Assembly: GCA_025353165.1 (NCBI GenBank)
Contig: JANXRE010000028.1
Span: forward strand, 24,862 to 88,861
Direction: 5' to 3'
Origin: Acidobacteriota bacterium
GTDB lineage: Bacteria > Acidobacteriota > Terriglobia > Bryobacterales > Bryobacteraceae
DNA: 64,000 nucleotides
Shown here: piece after piece, positions 1 through 8,978 of the stretch
Layout: every line of letters starts with the position of its first letter
Position numbering within the stretch: the first letter of the stretch is position 1
Notes under the pieces: model-generated
What the model was told of the DNA's origin: nothing
The model's database searches: none
What the model saw: the letters and a program-made list of their open reading frames with translations, nothing else
Made by a program: the position numbers and the translations under genes

Positions 1-1168
1 AGTAGCCCAGCCGCGCGGCCTCCGCAAGCGACTTCTGCCCACGCCACGACTGGATCACGATGTCTTTCGGCAGGCCCGGCGCGAGAATCTCGTCCCAGCC
101 CATCATTCGCTTCGCGTACTTGGCGACAATCGGCTGCACGCGGCTGTTGAAGTAGCGGTGAAACTCGCCCTGGTCCTTCAACCCGTGCGCTTTCATAAAG
201 GACTGCACGTGCTCCGTCTTCCACTGTTCCCCGTTCACTTCGTCGCCGCCAACGTGGAAGAACTGGTCTGGAAACAACTCCGCCATCTCGTGGATGAAGC
301 CATCCAGAAACGTGTAGACCTCTTCCTTCGTCGGGTCGAGGGTCGGATCGAAAACGCCCCACTTCCGTTCAATCCGATACGGCCCGGGGAGCGTGCCCAG
401 CTCGGGGTAGGCCGTCAGCAGCGCCGTCGAATGCCCGGGAATATCGAACTCCGGAACTACGCGAATACCGCGATCGCGGGCGTACCAGATCACGTCCCGG
501 ATCTCGTCCTTCGTGTAATACAGGCCGTCGGACGCGAGTTCCTGAATCTTCGGATACTTCTCGCACTCCACCCGGAATCCCTGGTCGTCGGAAAGGTGCC
601 AGTGAAGAACGTTCAGCTTCACGGCGGCCATTCCGTCGAGGGTGCGCTTCACCACCTCCACCGGCATGAAATGGCGCGAGACATCGAAGCTGAAGCCGCG
701 CCACGGGAACCGCGGCGAGTCGCGAATCGTGGCGGCGGCGACTCCCCAGCCCTTGGGATCCTGATCCACCAGTTGGAGAAATGTCTCCATCCCGCGCAGG
801 ATTCCCAGCGGATTCACGGCGGTGATCCGGGCTTGCCGCGTCGTGATGGTGAGATCGTACGATTCGTCCTCGCCCAGCCGCTGGACAATTGCGGACCCTT
901 CCCGGGTCTCCATGACCAGCGTGGCTGTCGTGGCGTCCTTTGATAGCGACCCCGGCAGCGGCATGCCGGTCTGTCGCGCGAGTCTGTCGATCACGCGGGC
1001 CGCGGCCTTCTCCAGCCTCGGCTCGCGGTAACCTCCGAGCGCGACGCGGAAACCCTGATCGATGGCCAGCCGTCCGCCCGACGGAGTATACGACGCCGGC
1101 AGCGGCATGAGGTGAGGATCGGCCGCGAACGCAGCGGTACCACAAAGCATGAGTGCGATGGTCTTCAT
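1..1168 (-). CDS. Beta-N-acetylhexosaminidase, glycoside hydrolase family 20 (3' end cut by window)
   Basis: GH20 enzymes remove terminal N-acetylhexosamine from chitin- or glycan-derived oligosaccharides, usually outside the cytoplasm. The frame opens at ATG 1168 with a short signal peptide (MKTIALMLCGTAAFA), followed by an N-terminal GH20b-like domain and then the TIM barrel. The family catalytic pair is visible in HVGGDE, with D309 and E310. The frame runs off the left edge shortly after WDEILAPG and WRGQ, so the last part of the barrel is not seen. It lies 61 bp after the VWFA gene in the same direction, with a hairpin between them. The exact substrate cannot be told from the sequence. 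Confidence 0.88.
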   Translation of the reverse strand, partial: MKTIALMLCGTAAFAADPHLMPLPASYTPSGGRLAIDQGFRVALGGYREPRLEKAAARVIDRLARQTGMPLPGSLSKDATTATLVMETREGSAIVQRLGEDESYDLTITTRQARITAVNPLGILRGMETFLQLVDQDPKGWGVAAATIRDSPRFPWRGFSFDVSRHFMPVEVVKRTLDGMAAVKLNVLHWHLSDDQGFRVECEKYPKIQELASDGLYYTKDEIRDVIWYARDRGIRVVPEFDIPGHSTALLTAYPELGTLPGPYRIERKWGVFDPTLDPTKEEVYTFLDGFIHEMAELFPDQFFHVGGDEVNGEQWKTEHVQSFMKAHGLKDQGEFHRYFNSRVQPIVAKYAKRMMGWDEILAPGLPKDIVIQSWRGQKSLAEAARLGY

Positions 1169-1193
1169 TGAATACCAGCCTAACAGTCGTGAG

Positions 1194-1211
1194 GCGGACG
1201 TCCCCGTCCGC
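1194..1211. repeat. Short perfect hairpin between the VWFA and GH20 genes
   Basis: Arms GCGGACG and CGTCCGC (7 bp, perfect) flank a TCCC loop, and more GC-rich palindromic sequence follows. There is no T-run on either side, so it is not a convincing intrinsic terminator. It could be a REP-like intergenic palindrome or an mRNA-stabilising hairpin. No second copy was noticed in this window. Confidence 0.5.
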
Positions 1212-1229
1212 GCGGGTCCTCCGCCCGCC

Positions 1230-3326
1230 CTACTCCACCACCTCGAAATCCGTCCACTGCCCCGCCGCGCTCTTCTTCGGCTCCACCCGGTCCCCGGCGA
1301 TCACCTGCATATAGTAATCCCCCGGCTTCATGAGATCTCCCAGCCGCAGCGTTCCCGCGATGGCCCGCGCGCCTCCTTCCACCTGCACCACTTTCGCCGG
1401 GCCGGAGTAAACCTCGCGCCCCTCCCGGTAAACCCGAATCCTCGATATCAGCTCGCCCGGCCGACCCGCCTTGCCCTGCTCGACCACACACGCGTAGGAC
1501 ACTTGCCCGCCGCGCCGGAATTGCCGCATCGCCGCCGTGATTCCGGCCAGACCCGGCGTGACACCCACGCGCTCCGGGTCCTCCAGCACGACGCTGGTCA
1601 GCGCCATCGGGACTTTCTTCAAATCCGGAACCTCGAGGAACTGGCTGGCCGACCCCACCTTCGCCGTTGCCTCGTCCCGCACCGCCACGCGAATCTGATA
1701 CGCGCCGCGCTTCTTCACATTCACATCCAGGGTATACAGCGCCCCATCCTTCATCGCCTGCTCGACATTCTCCGCGGGGATCTTGAGCTGATACTCGCGG
1801 GCGATTTTGGCCAGCGCAACGTCGCCCGTGCCCGTCGCCACCACCACTACGCCGATGTTCGCCGTCGCGGACCTGTCCGCCGCCCAACTGAACTCGAGAT
1901 CGTGCGTATTGATGTGCAGCAGATTTCGCACCACCGCGCCCTGCTTCGGAACCTCCGCATACAACGCGGTAAGCCGCAGCCGTACCCCCGACGACCGGAA
2001 CGGCGACAGCATGGCCGCGCGCAATTGCTCGATGGGAGTATCGTATCTCGGACGGCTCTCCTCGTCCGTCTCCCCGAAGAACCCCATCCTCGATCGCACG
2101 TGCAAACCCGCGCGCTTCACCTTCACTTGGATCTTGTGATAACTACGCACACCGTGCTTATCTTCGAAAGTGCTCACCGACGGCTTGTATCCCAGTAGAT
2201 AATAGCCCTGCTGGTCTTCCAGCACGCGATCCAGGCCCCAGTTCAGATCGTTGCCGTTCTCGTAGGCCAGTCCCCCGGTCTCCAGCGCCATGTGCGCGAG
2301 TCCCTGCTGTGCCATTTGGAACGCGACGTCTCTTCCGCCAGGCATTCCCACGTCGGTCAGGGCCCTCAAAGCGGTTTGCCTCTGCTCGCCGCTCATCCCG
2401 ATGAACCCGCCGATCTCCACCCGGTCCGCCGCGCCCGGGACCAGAGGCTGCAGACCCATCGTGTGCATGGTATAGATCACCGTCCCGGCTCGGTTGGCGA
2501 GATCGATCAGCTTGCGCAGCGCCTCCACGACGTCCCGGTTGGTCTGCATTCCGCCAAAATCCTCCTCTCCTCCGCGATGGACAACCGGACCCTGCCCCCC
2601 GGTGAACAGTTGGATCCCATCCGAGAAAAGCACGATCGACTTACGACCCGGCATCTCGCGAAGCGCCCCGACAATATAGCTCACCGCCCCCAGCGTTCCA
2701 ACCGTGAAAAGAGTATTCCTCTGGGCGTTATACGCGGCCTCCTGCGACCGCATGTCGCCGCTGTTCCGCGTCACGGCCTGCGCCTTTCCGTACATCCCAA
2801 GGGGCTCGAACAGGCTCACGCCGTAACGGCCGTTCGGGCGCCACCGCAGGCCATCGATAATAGACAGCAACAAGCGCTTGTCGGCCGTGAACTGTTGCAG
2901 CGCTCCGGAGCCGGCCGCGGTGCGGCACACCGCCACCAGATCGCCGGGCTGCATCTGTTTCTCGATAAACTTGCGCAGCGACGATCGCACGAACGCCATG
3001 CTTTCGAACGACAACCCGAGATCGTCCACCATCAGCACGATGGTGCGCCGCACATCTTCCACGCGCATCGGAACCGCCGGCAGAACAGGCGACACCACCG
3101 CGGCCCCCTGCGAGATTCGCACATAGGAAAAATACGTTATAGCCTGCGGCTTGCCGTCCTCCAGAACTTCGAAGTCGTTGGCCGTGAGATCGGCGACGTG
3201 GCGCCCCTTTCCGTCGGTCACCACGGCATCCACCTGCACCAGCGTGGACGTCACGCTGAACACTGGGCCCGGCTGCTGCCCGAATCCGAGGACCGCCGCC
3301 AGCACAACCGCTGAGAGTCGTTGCAC
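1230..3326 (-). CDS. Secreted VWFA-domain protein of the Acidobacteriota type
   Basis: The 698-residue protein starts at GTG 3326, with an AGG stretch just upstream, and has a signal peptide (about residues 1-17). An N-terminal region (residues 25-70, VDAVVTDGKGRHVADL then FEVLEDGKPQ) is the hallmark of acidobacterial VWFA-related proteins. A von Willebrand factor A domain follows, with IVLMVDDLGLSFESM as a MIDAS-like segment (DxSxS-like but degenerate) and IVLFSDG further on. The C-terminal 300 residues look like beta-rich domains. The role of the family is not established; extracellular binding is the usual guess. It is probably co-directional with, but not clearly co-transcribed with, the GH20 gene. 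Confidence 0.85.
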   Translation of the reverse strand: MQRLSAVVLAAVLGFGQQPGPVFSVTSTLVQVDAVVTDGKGRHVADLTANDFEVLEDGKPQAITYFSYVRISQGAAVVSPVLPAVPMRVEDVRRTIVLMVDDLGLSFESMAFVRSSLRKFIEKQMQPGDLVAVCRTAAGSGALQQFTADKRLLLSIIDGLRWRPNGRYGVSLFEPLGMYGKAQAVTRNSGDMRSQEAAYNAQRNTLFTVGTLGAVSYIVGALREMPGRKSIVLFSDGIQLFTGGQGPVVHRGGEEDFGGMQTNRDVVEALRKLIDLANRAGTVIYTMHTMGLQPLVPGAADRVEIGGFIGMSGEQRQTALRALTDVGMPGGRDVAFQMAQQGLAHMALETGGLAYENGNDLNWGLDRVLEDQQGYYLLGYKPSVSTFEDKHGVRSYHKIQVKVKRAGLHVRSRMGFFGETDEESRPRYDTPIEQLRAAMLSPFRSSGVRLRLTALYAEVPKQGAVVRNLLHINTHDLEFSWAADRSATANIGVVVVATGTGDVALAKIAREYQLKIPAENVEQAMKDGALYTLDVNVKKRGAYQIRVAVRDEATAKVGSASQFLEVPDLKKVPMALTSVVLEDPERVGVTPGLAGITAAMRQFRRGGQVSYACVVEQGKAGRPGELISRIRVYREGREVYSGPAKVVQVEGGARAIAGTLRLGDLMKPGDYYMQVIAGDRVEPKKSAAGQWTDFEVVE

Positions 3327-3352
3327 TGCCTGGATTATTTCACATGCGGATT

Positions 3353-3530
3353 GCTAGCCTGACTTTCGCAGTTGGGGGCGAATCGACGAGCTAAGTGGGA
3401 TGGAATGAATAGAGGGTAGGTCTTCCCCGCAGCGATTTTTAGATTGCCCGCCTTGCACGCAAAGGACTTGCCTTCAGCCCGGTGCCGAACATCGATCAAA
3501 ATCGTGCTGAACTGCGACAGTCAGGCTAGC
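3353..3530. mobile_element. MITE-like 178-bp element with 21-bp terminal inverted repeats
   Basis: The left end begins GCTAGCCTGACT at 3353-3373, and the right end at 3510-3530 is its reverse complement with one mismatch (20 of 21 by eye). The element fills most of the 237-bp gap between the VWFA gene and priA. It encodes no protein of note. I see no clear target-site duplication. It may be a miniature inverted-repeat element or the shrunken remnant of an insertion sequence. The transposase family is unknown. Confidence 0.6.
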
Positions 3531-3563
3531 GGCAAGACCAATACGGCTGTTGGCATAAGAACA

Positions 3564-5975
3564 TTACATGAGACTGATCGGATCGACATCAATCACCAAC
3601 GATGTCGGGCTCCATTTCTGCGCCGCCGCGTACTGTCGCAGCTCTTTCAAGGTCTCGTTCAGGCGCTTCCGGCTGGCCGCCTTGATCAGTAACTGATATC
3701 GGAATTCCTTCTTCAGCCGAGGCACCGGAGCCTCCGCCGGCCCAAGCACGCGCAAATCCTCGGGCGGCGGCGTCAGCCTGTGCCCGATCTCCGTGCTCAT
3801 CCGCAAAGCGTGCTCCTGGCTTTCGCTCCTCACCAGCACATTCGCCAGAGCTACGAAGGGCGGATATCGCATCGCGCGGCGATACTCGATTTCCCTCTCG
3901 TAAAAACCTGCGTAATTCTGCGCCGCCGCGAAGCGAACGGCGTAGTGGTCCGGGTTGATGGTCTGGATGAACACAATCCCGGGAATGTCGCCGCGACCGG
4001 CGCGACCGGCAGCCTGGGTCAGCAACTGAAACGTGCGCTCGGCCGAACGGAAGTCCGGCAGGCCGAGACCGGAGTCGGCGGAGATGATTCCGACCAGCGT
4101 CACGTTCGGAATATCGTGACCCTTGGCAATCATTTGCGTTCCGACGAGAATGTCGTAGCTGCCTTCGCGGAACTCGTGGATGATGGATTCGAAGTGGCGC
4201 TTGCCGGTCACCGTATCGCGATCCATGCGGGCGATGCGCGCCGTCGGGAAATGCTGGTGCAACTCGTCCTCGGCCCGCTCGCTGCCCGCGCCAACGAAAT
4301 GCAAATACTCGCTGCCGCATTTGGGGCACACCGAAGGAGGGCGTTCGGCGTAGCTGCAGTAGTGGCACAGCATGCGGCGGTCGCGCCGGTGATACGTAAG
4401 GGTGACGGAGCAGTTTACGCACTGCACGCGCTCGCCGCAAGTGCGGCACGCGACGAACGTCGAGAAGCCCCGGCGATTCAGCAGCAGCATGGTCTGCTCG
4501 CCGCTGTCCAGGCGACTCTGGATGGCCTCCAGGAGTTTTCGTGAAAACGTCGCGTGCTTGCGCGTATCTAAAAACTCCTGGCGCATGTCGATCAGTTCCA
4601 CCATCGGCATCGGCCGCTTCTCGATGCGCTCCGGCAAATCGAGGTACTTGTACTTGCCCTTATCGGCGTTGTAGCGAGTCTCCAGGCTGGGCGTCGCGGA
4701 GCCGAGAACGATCGCCGCGCCGGCGTGCTGCGCCCGCACAATCGCGACATCGCGTCCGTGGTATCGCGGAGTCTCCTGCTGCTTGTAACTCCCGTCGTGC
4801 TCCTCATCCACGACGATGAGCCCGAGATTCTGAACCGGAGCGAAGACACCGCTGCGCGTGCCCACGACAACCCCCGCTTCGCCGGAGCGAATGCGCCGCC
4901 ACTGCTCGGCACGCTCCGAGTCTTGAAATGCGGAGTGGAGAATCGCGACTTTGTCTCCGAACCGGTCGAAAAACTGGCCCGCCATGGCGGGCGTCAACGC
5001 GATCTCGGGGACCAGCATCAGCGCGCCGCGCCCAAGCGCCAGCGTATCCTCGATGGCCTTCAGGTACACCTCAGTCTTGCCGGAACCCGTAACGCCTTCC
5101 AGCAGAAACGTCCGAAATTCGCCGGATTCAACCGCTGCGCGGATCTCCTGATAGGCCGTGAGCTGCGTCGCGTTCAGTGTGTGGGGCACACGAATGCGCC
5201 CCGCCGAGTGTACAACCGGCTCCGGCCGCAACATCACCGCCGCTTTGCGCGCCAGCGACCGCGCCGCCTCGCTCGCGTTCTTGACGGCCAGCTCGAGTTC
5301 TGCCACGTTATGCGAACCGGGGTGCAACTCGAGGTACGCCAGCAGCTCACGCTCTACTTTCGGGTACTTGGCGTCGGGGCGCGGAAGAAGCAGCGTGATC
5401 CGCAGGCGCTCGGCCGAGGCGCGCAGCGGGTCGCGCTCGCTTTCCGTGTCCTCCACTCGAACAAGGCCCTTCTTCTCGAGCGACTTCAGCACGCGCCCGG
5501 CTTCCGGAAACTTTGACTTCACGTAAGCCGCCGACAGGGGCCGCCTCTCGAGCATCCCCAGCACCTTCGCCAGCGGATCGCTTTCCCCGGCGCCCAACAA
5601 TAGCTGCCGCGTCGCGTCGATGCCCAGCGAGGTCAGCGAATAGACCTTGCCGCGCCGGATTTCTCCCGAGAGCGGCACCATCGTGCGCAGCACCTCGCCG
5701 ATCGGCGCGCAGTAATACGCCGCGATCCACTTCCCCAGCGCGATCAACCCGCTATCCAGCACCGGCTCTTCATCCAGCAGCGTGAACGCGTCCCGCGCCA
5801 CCACGCCGGGCGGATCGTCATACGTGTGCAAAACAACGCCGACGAGCTTCCTCGATCCGAACGGCACCGACAGCCGGCATCCGGGTTTCACGCGGTGCTG
5901 GAGCGTTTCGGGAAGGTGGTAGGTAAAAGCCTGGTCCACCGGAACCGGAAGTGCGACGTCGGCGAAGGCTGGCAT
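3564..5975 (-). CDS. priA: Primosomal replication-restart helicase PriA
   Basis: PriA reloads the replisome at stalled or broken forks, as a 3'-to-5' superfamily 2 helicase in the cytoplasm. The 803-residue protein has the N-terminal 3'BD domain (residues 1-100), a winged-helix region and the helicase core. Visible motifs are Walker A GVTGSGKTE (294-302) and Walker B DEEH (390-393). All eight zinc-binding cysteines of the family are present, at 510, 513, 519, 522, 537, 540, 550 and 553. The length is close to the family norm of about 730-820. The ATG at 5975 sits 8 bp after the accC stop, so it is likely the last gene of the accB-accC operon. Confidence 0.97.
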   Translation of the reverse strand: MPAFADVALPVPVDQAFTYHLPETLQHRVKPGCRLSVPFGSRKLVGVVLHTYDDPPGVVARDAFTLLDEEPVLDSGLIALGKWIAAYYCAPIGEVLRTMVPLSGEIRRGKVYSLTSLGIDATRQLLLGAGESDPLAKVLGMLERRPLSAAYVKSKFPEAGRVLKSLEKKGLVRVEDTESERDPLRASAERLRITLLLPRPDAKYPKVERELLAYLELHPGSHNVAELELAVKNASEAARSLARKAAVMLRPEPVVHSAGRIRVPHTLNATQLTAYQEIRAAVESGEFRTFLLEGVTGSGKTEVYLKAIEDTLALGRGALMLVPEIALTPAMAGQFFDRFGDKVAILHSAFQDSERAEQWRRIRSGEAGVVVGTRSGVFAPVQNLGLIVVDEEHDGSYKQQETPRYHGRDVAIVRAQHAGAAIVLGSATPSLETRYNADKGKYKYLDLPERIEKRPMPMVELIDMRQEFLDTRKHATFSRKLLEAIQSRLDSGEQTMLLLNRRGFSTFVACRTCGERVQCVNCSVTLTYHRRDRRMLCHYCSYAERPPSVCPKCGSEYLHFVGAGSERAEDELHQHFPTARIARMDRDTVTGKRHFESIIHEFREGSYDILVGTQMIAKGHDIPNVTLVGIISADSGLGLPDFRSAERTFQLLTQAAGRAGRGDIPGIVFIQTINPDHYAVRFAAAQNYAGFYEREIEYRRAMRYPPFVALANVLVRSESQEHALRMSTEIGHRLTPPPEDLRVLGPAEAPVPRLKKEFRYQLLIKAASRKRLNETLKELRQYAAAQKWSPTSLVIDVDPISLM

Positions 5976-5983
5976 TCAGGCCG

Positions 5984-7336
5984 CTATTTGGAGCAGGCTA
6001 ATTTTGTGCGGGCCAGGAAACTGGTGTCCAGGTTGCCTGCCACGAATTCGGGATGCGCCAGGATCCGCTGGTGCAGCGGGATGGAGCTGTGAATGCCCTC
6101 GATGATGAACAGATCCAGCGCGCGGCGCATCCGGGCGATCGCTTCCGTGCGGTCGCCGCCATACGTGATCAACTTCGCGATCAGTGAATCGTAGTACGGC
6201 GGGACGATGCAATCGGCGTGCGCCGCGGTATCCACGCGCACGCCGATCCCGCCCGGCAGGTTCCACCCGGTGATGCGGCCCGGCGAAGGCGCAAACGTCT
6301 CCGGATGCTCGGCGTTGATGCGGCACTCGATGGCATGGCCGCGCATCTCGATGTTGGCGGGCAGCACCTCGCTGAGAGGCTGGCCCGCGGCGATGCGGAT
6401 CTGGCTCTTCACCAGGTCGACGCCGGTCACGAATTCCGTCACCGGGTGCTCCACCTGGACGCGGGCATTCACTTCCATGAAGGACAGGCTGCCGTCCTCA
6501 TCCATCAGAAACTCGACCGTGCCCGCGTTGGTGTATCCGATGGCCTTCATCGCCACCTTCAGCCCGTCCCCGATGCGGCGGCGCAACTCCGGCGAGACGG
6601 CCGGCGACGGAGATTCCTCGATCAGCTTCTGGTGGCGCCGCTGGATGGAGCACTCGCGCTCGCCGAGAATCTCGACGTTGCCGTGCTCGTCGGCGAGCAC
6701 CTGAAACTCGATGTGCCTTGGCCGCTCCACCAGCTTCTCAATGTACATGTCCCCGCAGCCGAACGCCGCGGCGGCTTCGTTCTGCGCTTGCGCGAGCATC
6801 GGCCCGAATTCGGACGCGTCCCGGACCACGCGCATCCCCCGTCCGCCCCCGCCGGCGGTCGCCTTGATCATGATCGGGAAGCCGATCGAGTGCGCGATCT
6901 CCAGCCCTTCTTCGGTGGATTTGAGCGTGCCCTCGCTCCCTGGCAGTATGGGAATGCCGGCTTCTTGCATCGCCCGGCGCGCTTCGTGTTTCATTCCCAT
7001 ACGCCGGATGACGGCGGCCGTGGGGCCGATGAACTTTACGTTGCAAGCGTCGCAAACTTCGGCAAACTCGGAGTTCTCGCTGAGGAATCCGTACCCCGGG
7101 TGAATCGCTTCGGAGTCGGTGATTTCGGCGGCGGAGATTACCGAGGGGATATCGAGATAGGAGCGCGTGCTCTTGGCCGGGCCGATGCAAATGGCCTCGT
7201 CGGCAAAGCGCGCATGGAGGCTGTGGCGGTCGGCCTCGGAGTACACCGCGACCGTTTGGATGCCGAGATCCTTGCACGCGCAGATGACGCGCAACGCGAT
7301 CTCGCCGCGGTTGGCGATCAAGACTTTACGGAACAT
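5984..7336 (-). CDS. accC: Acetyl-CoA carboxylase, biotin carboxylase subunit
   Basis: AccC uses ATP and bicarbonate to carboxylate the biotin on AccB, the first half-reaction of malonyl-CoA and fatty-acid synthesis. The 450-residue length matches the family. It begins [16 protein letters not shown], and the ATP-grasp glycine-rich loop GGGGRGMR is visible, as are the conserved [14 protein letters not shown] and the C-terminal KLITYGGDR segment. It lies 6 bp after accB and 8 bp before priA on the same strand, consistent with an operon. The carboxyltransferase genes accA and accD are not in the window. Confidence 0.97.
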   Translation of the reverse strand: MFRKVLIANRGEIALRVICACKDLGIQTVAVYSEADRHSLHARFADEAICIGPAKSTRSYLDIPSVISAAEITDSEAIHPGYGFLSENSEFAEVCDACNVKFIGPTAAVIRRMGMKHEARRAMQEAGIPILPGSEGTLKSTEEGLEIAHSIGFPIMIKATAGGGGRGMRVVRDASEFGPMLAQAQNEAAAAFGCGDMYIEKLVERPRHIEFQVLADEHGNVEILGERECSIQRRHQKLIEESPSPAVSPELRRRIGDGLKVAMKAIGYTNAGTVEFLMDEDGSLSFMEVNARVQVEHPVTEFVTGVDLVKSQIRIAAGQPLSEVLPANIEMRGHAIECRINAEHPETFAPSPGRITGWNLPGGIGVRVDTAAHADCIVPPYYDSLIAKLITYGGDRTEAIARMRRALDLFIIEGIHSSIPLHQRILAHPEFVAGNLDTSFLARTKLACSK

Positions 7337-7342
7337 TCGGTT

Positions 7343-7906
7343 TCAACGCGGGCGGACGGCGAACAGGGCCTCGCCGTACTCCACCGGCCTGCCGTTCTCG
7401 ACCAGCCTTGCCACGATCGTGCCCGCGACCTCCGATTCAATCTCGTTCATCAGCTTCATCGACTCGATGATGCAGAGCACGGCGCCAACGTCGACGCGAT
7501 CCCCGATCTTTACGAACGGCGGAGATCCGGGAGACGCGGAGTCATAAAACGTTCCGACGATGGGACTCCTCACCATCTCGGAATTCTCGTCCACCAGCGG
7601 GCGCGCCGACGCCATCGGCTCCTCGGCGCCCGAGCTCGGCGGCGCAATCTGGTACGAGCCCCCATGCATTGCGGCGTTGGATGCGTTGTGCGTCGCAACC
7701 GGCGCGGGAGCCGGCGCGATCACTTCGTGGGTCACTCCGGACGAACGCTTGATCCGCACGCGGTTATCGCCGCGCTGGACGTCCAGTTCGGCCACTCCGC
7801 TTTCGTTGAAGACGGCGAGCAGTTCTTTGATCTCTTCGATAGTCATGTCGGGATTTGCGGGGGCCCGCTTGCGGGCCTTGGGACGGGCTGTGGTTGCTGC
7901 GGACAT
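7343..7906 (-). CDS. accB: Acetyl-CoA carboxylase, biotin carboxyl carrier protein
   Basis: AccB carries the covalently bound biotin between AccC and the carboxyltransferase. I choose ATG 7906 (187 residues), although an in-frame TTG four codons upstream is open. The first 20 residues are a basic, low-complexity extension before the usual start-like MTIEEIKELL, so an internal start is possible. A proline/alanine-rich linker separates this from the biotinyl domain, where ESMKLMNEIE carries the acceptor lysine K151. The ATG follows the stop of the Xaa-Pro peptidase gene by one base. Confidence 0.95.
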   Translation of the reverse strand: MSAATTARPKARKRAPANPDMTIEEIKELLAVFNESGVAELDVQRGDNRVRIKRSSGVTHEVIAPAPAPVATHNASNAAMHGGSYQIAPPSSGAEEPMASARPLVDENSEMVRSPIVGTFYDSASPGSPPFVKIGDRVDVGAVLCIIESMKLMNEIESEVAGTIVARLVENGRPVEYGEALFAVRPR

Positions 7907-7907
7907 G

Positions 7908-8978
7908 TCAGATTGCAATCAGTTCCTTGGTGGTGGGCGTGAGGACTTCGCAGCCGGATTGCGTGACCACGACGGTGTCCTCGATTCGAATGCCGCCGGC
8001 GCCTTCGATGTACACGCCCGGCTCTATCGTAACCGCCATGCCGGCTTCGAGCACCGTCCGGTCGCCCTTTCCGAGCCGCGGAGATTCGTGGATCTCCAGG
8101 CCGAGTCCGTGACCGGTGGAGTGCATGAAGTACCGGTCGAGACCGTGCTTCTTCAGCACGCCCCGCACCACGCGGTCCACCTTACCAGCCGTGACGCCGG
8201 GTCGAACCGCATCAATGCCGGCCAACTGGGATTCCAGAACAGCCTGGTACATCCGCCGGATCTTCGCCGGCGGCGCGCCGAGATGGAGCGTGCGCGTCAT
8301 GTCGCTCGCATAGCCGTCCCGAAACGTTCCCATATCTATCAATATTAATTGATTCGCGGTCAATTTTTGTCTGGTCGGGCGCGCATGAGGCAAGGCCGTC
8401 CGGGCGCCGCAGGCGACGATGGTTTCAAACGCGGGCTTCTCGGCGCCCAGCCTGCGCATCTGATATTCGATCTCTCCCGCCAGTTCCGATTCGCTGATTC
8501 CCGGGCGTATCTTCTTCAGCCCGCGTTCGAACGCCTGCGAGTTGATCAGCACGGATTCGCGGATGGCGGCCAACTCCCGTTCATCCTTGATCATGCGCTG
8601 CCGGGCAACCAGGTCAGGGAGAGGCGTCAGTTCGCATCGAGTATCAAGCAACTGTTTTAGTTGTCCGTATAAATCGAAGCTAATATGAGACTTCTCAAAT
8701 CCGATCCGCCGTGCCCGAGACCGCTTGATCTCGCTGGCGACGCCGGTGATTAAGGCGCCTCGCGGGATCACCCTGGTGCGGGGTAACACCTCCTGCGCCG
8801 CCTGGATCGTGTACCGCGGATCCGTGAAGAAAATCGGGTTCCCTTCCCGCCGCAACAGCAGCATTCCATTCGATCCGGTGAAGCCGCTGAGATAGCGGAC
8901 GTTCTCAACCCCGGCGATCAGAACGGCGTCGAGTTCGAGCGCGGCGAGGTCGATCCCCGATTCGTGCCGCAAGCTCAT
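7908..8978 (-). CDS. Xaa-Pro peptidase, M24 family
   Basis: This 356-residue cytoplasmic metallopeptidase should cleave X-Pro bonds in peptides. The N-terminal creatinase-like domain is followed by the pita-bread catalytic domain. Metal ligands are visible in order: the two aspartates in ILIDMGTFRDGYASDMTRT, the histidine in HSTGHGLGLEIHE, and the glutamates in TIEPGVYIEG and IRIEDTV. The start at ATG 8978 gives an ATGA overlap with the upstream oxidoreductase stop. A longer open frame to 9125 exists but lies inside that gene and is unlikely. Its position before accB-accC recalls the common pepQ-efp-accB-accC cluster, but efp is absent here. Confidence 0.93.
   Translation of the reverse strand: MSLRHESGIDLAALELDAVLIAGVENVRYLSGFTGSNGMLLLRREGNPIFFTDPRYTIQAAQEVLPRTRVIPRGALITGVASEIKRSRARRIGFEKSHISFDLYGQLKQLLDTRCELTPLPDLVARQRMIKDERELAAIRESVLINSQAFERGLKKIRPGISESELAGEIEYQMRRLGAEKPAFETIVACGARTALPHARPTRQKLTANQLILIDMGTFRDGYASDMTRTLHLGAPPAKIRRMYQAVLESQLAGIDAVRPGVTAGKVDRVVRGVLKKHGLDRYFMHSTGHGLGLEIHESPRLGKGDRTVLEAGMAVTIEPGVYIEGAGGIRIEDTVVVTQSGCEVLTPTTKELIAI

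Noticed and set aside
6218..7942. Long open frame on the plus strand across accC and accB
   Set aside because: It is antisense to two clearly recognised genes. Its translation is arginine/histidine/alanine-rich with no domain, as expected from the opposite strand of GC-rich coding DNA.
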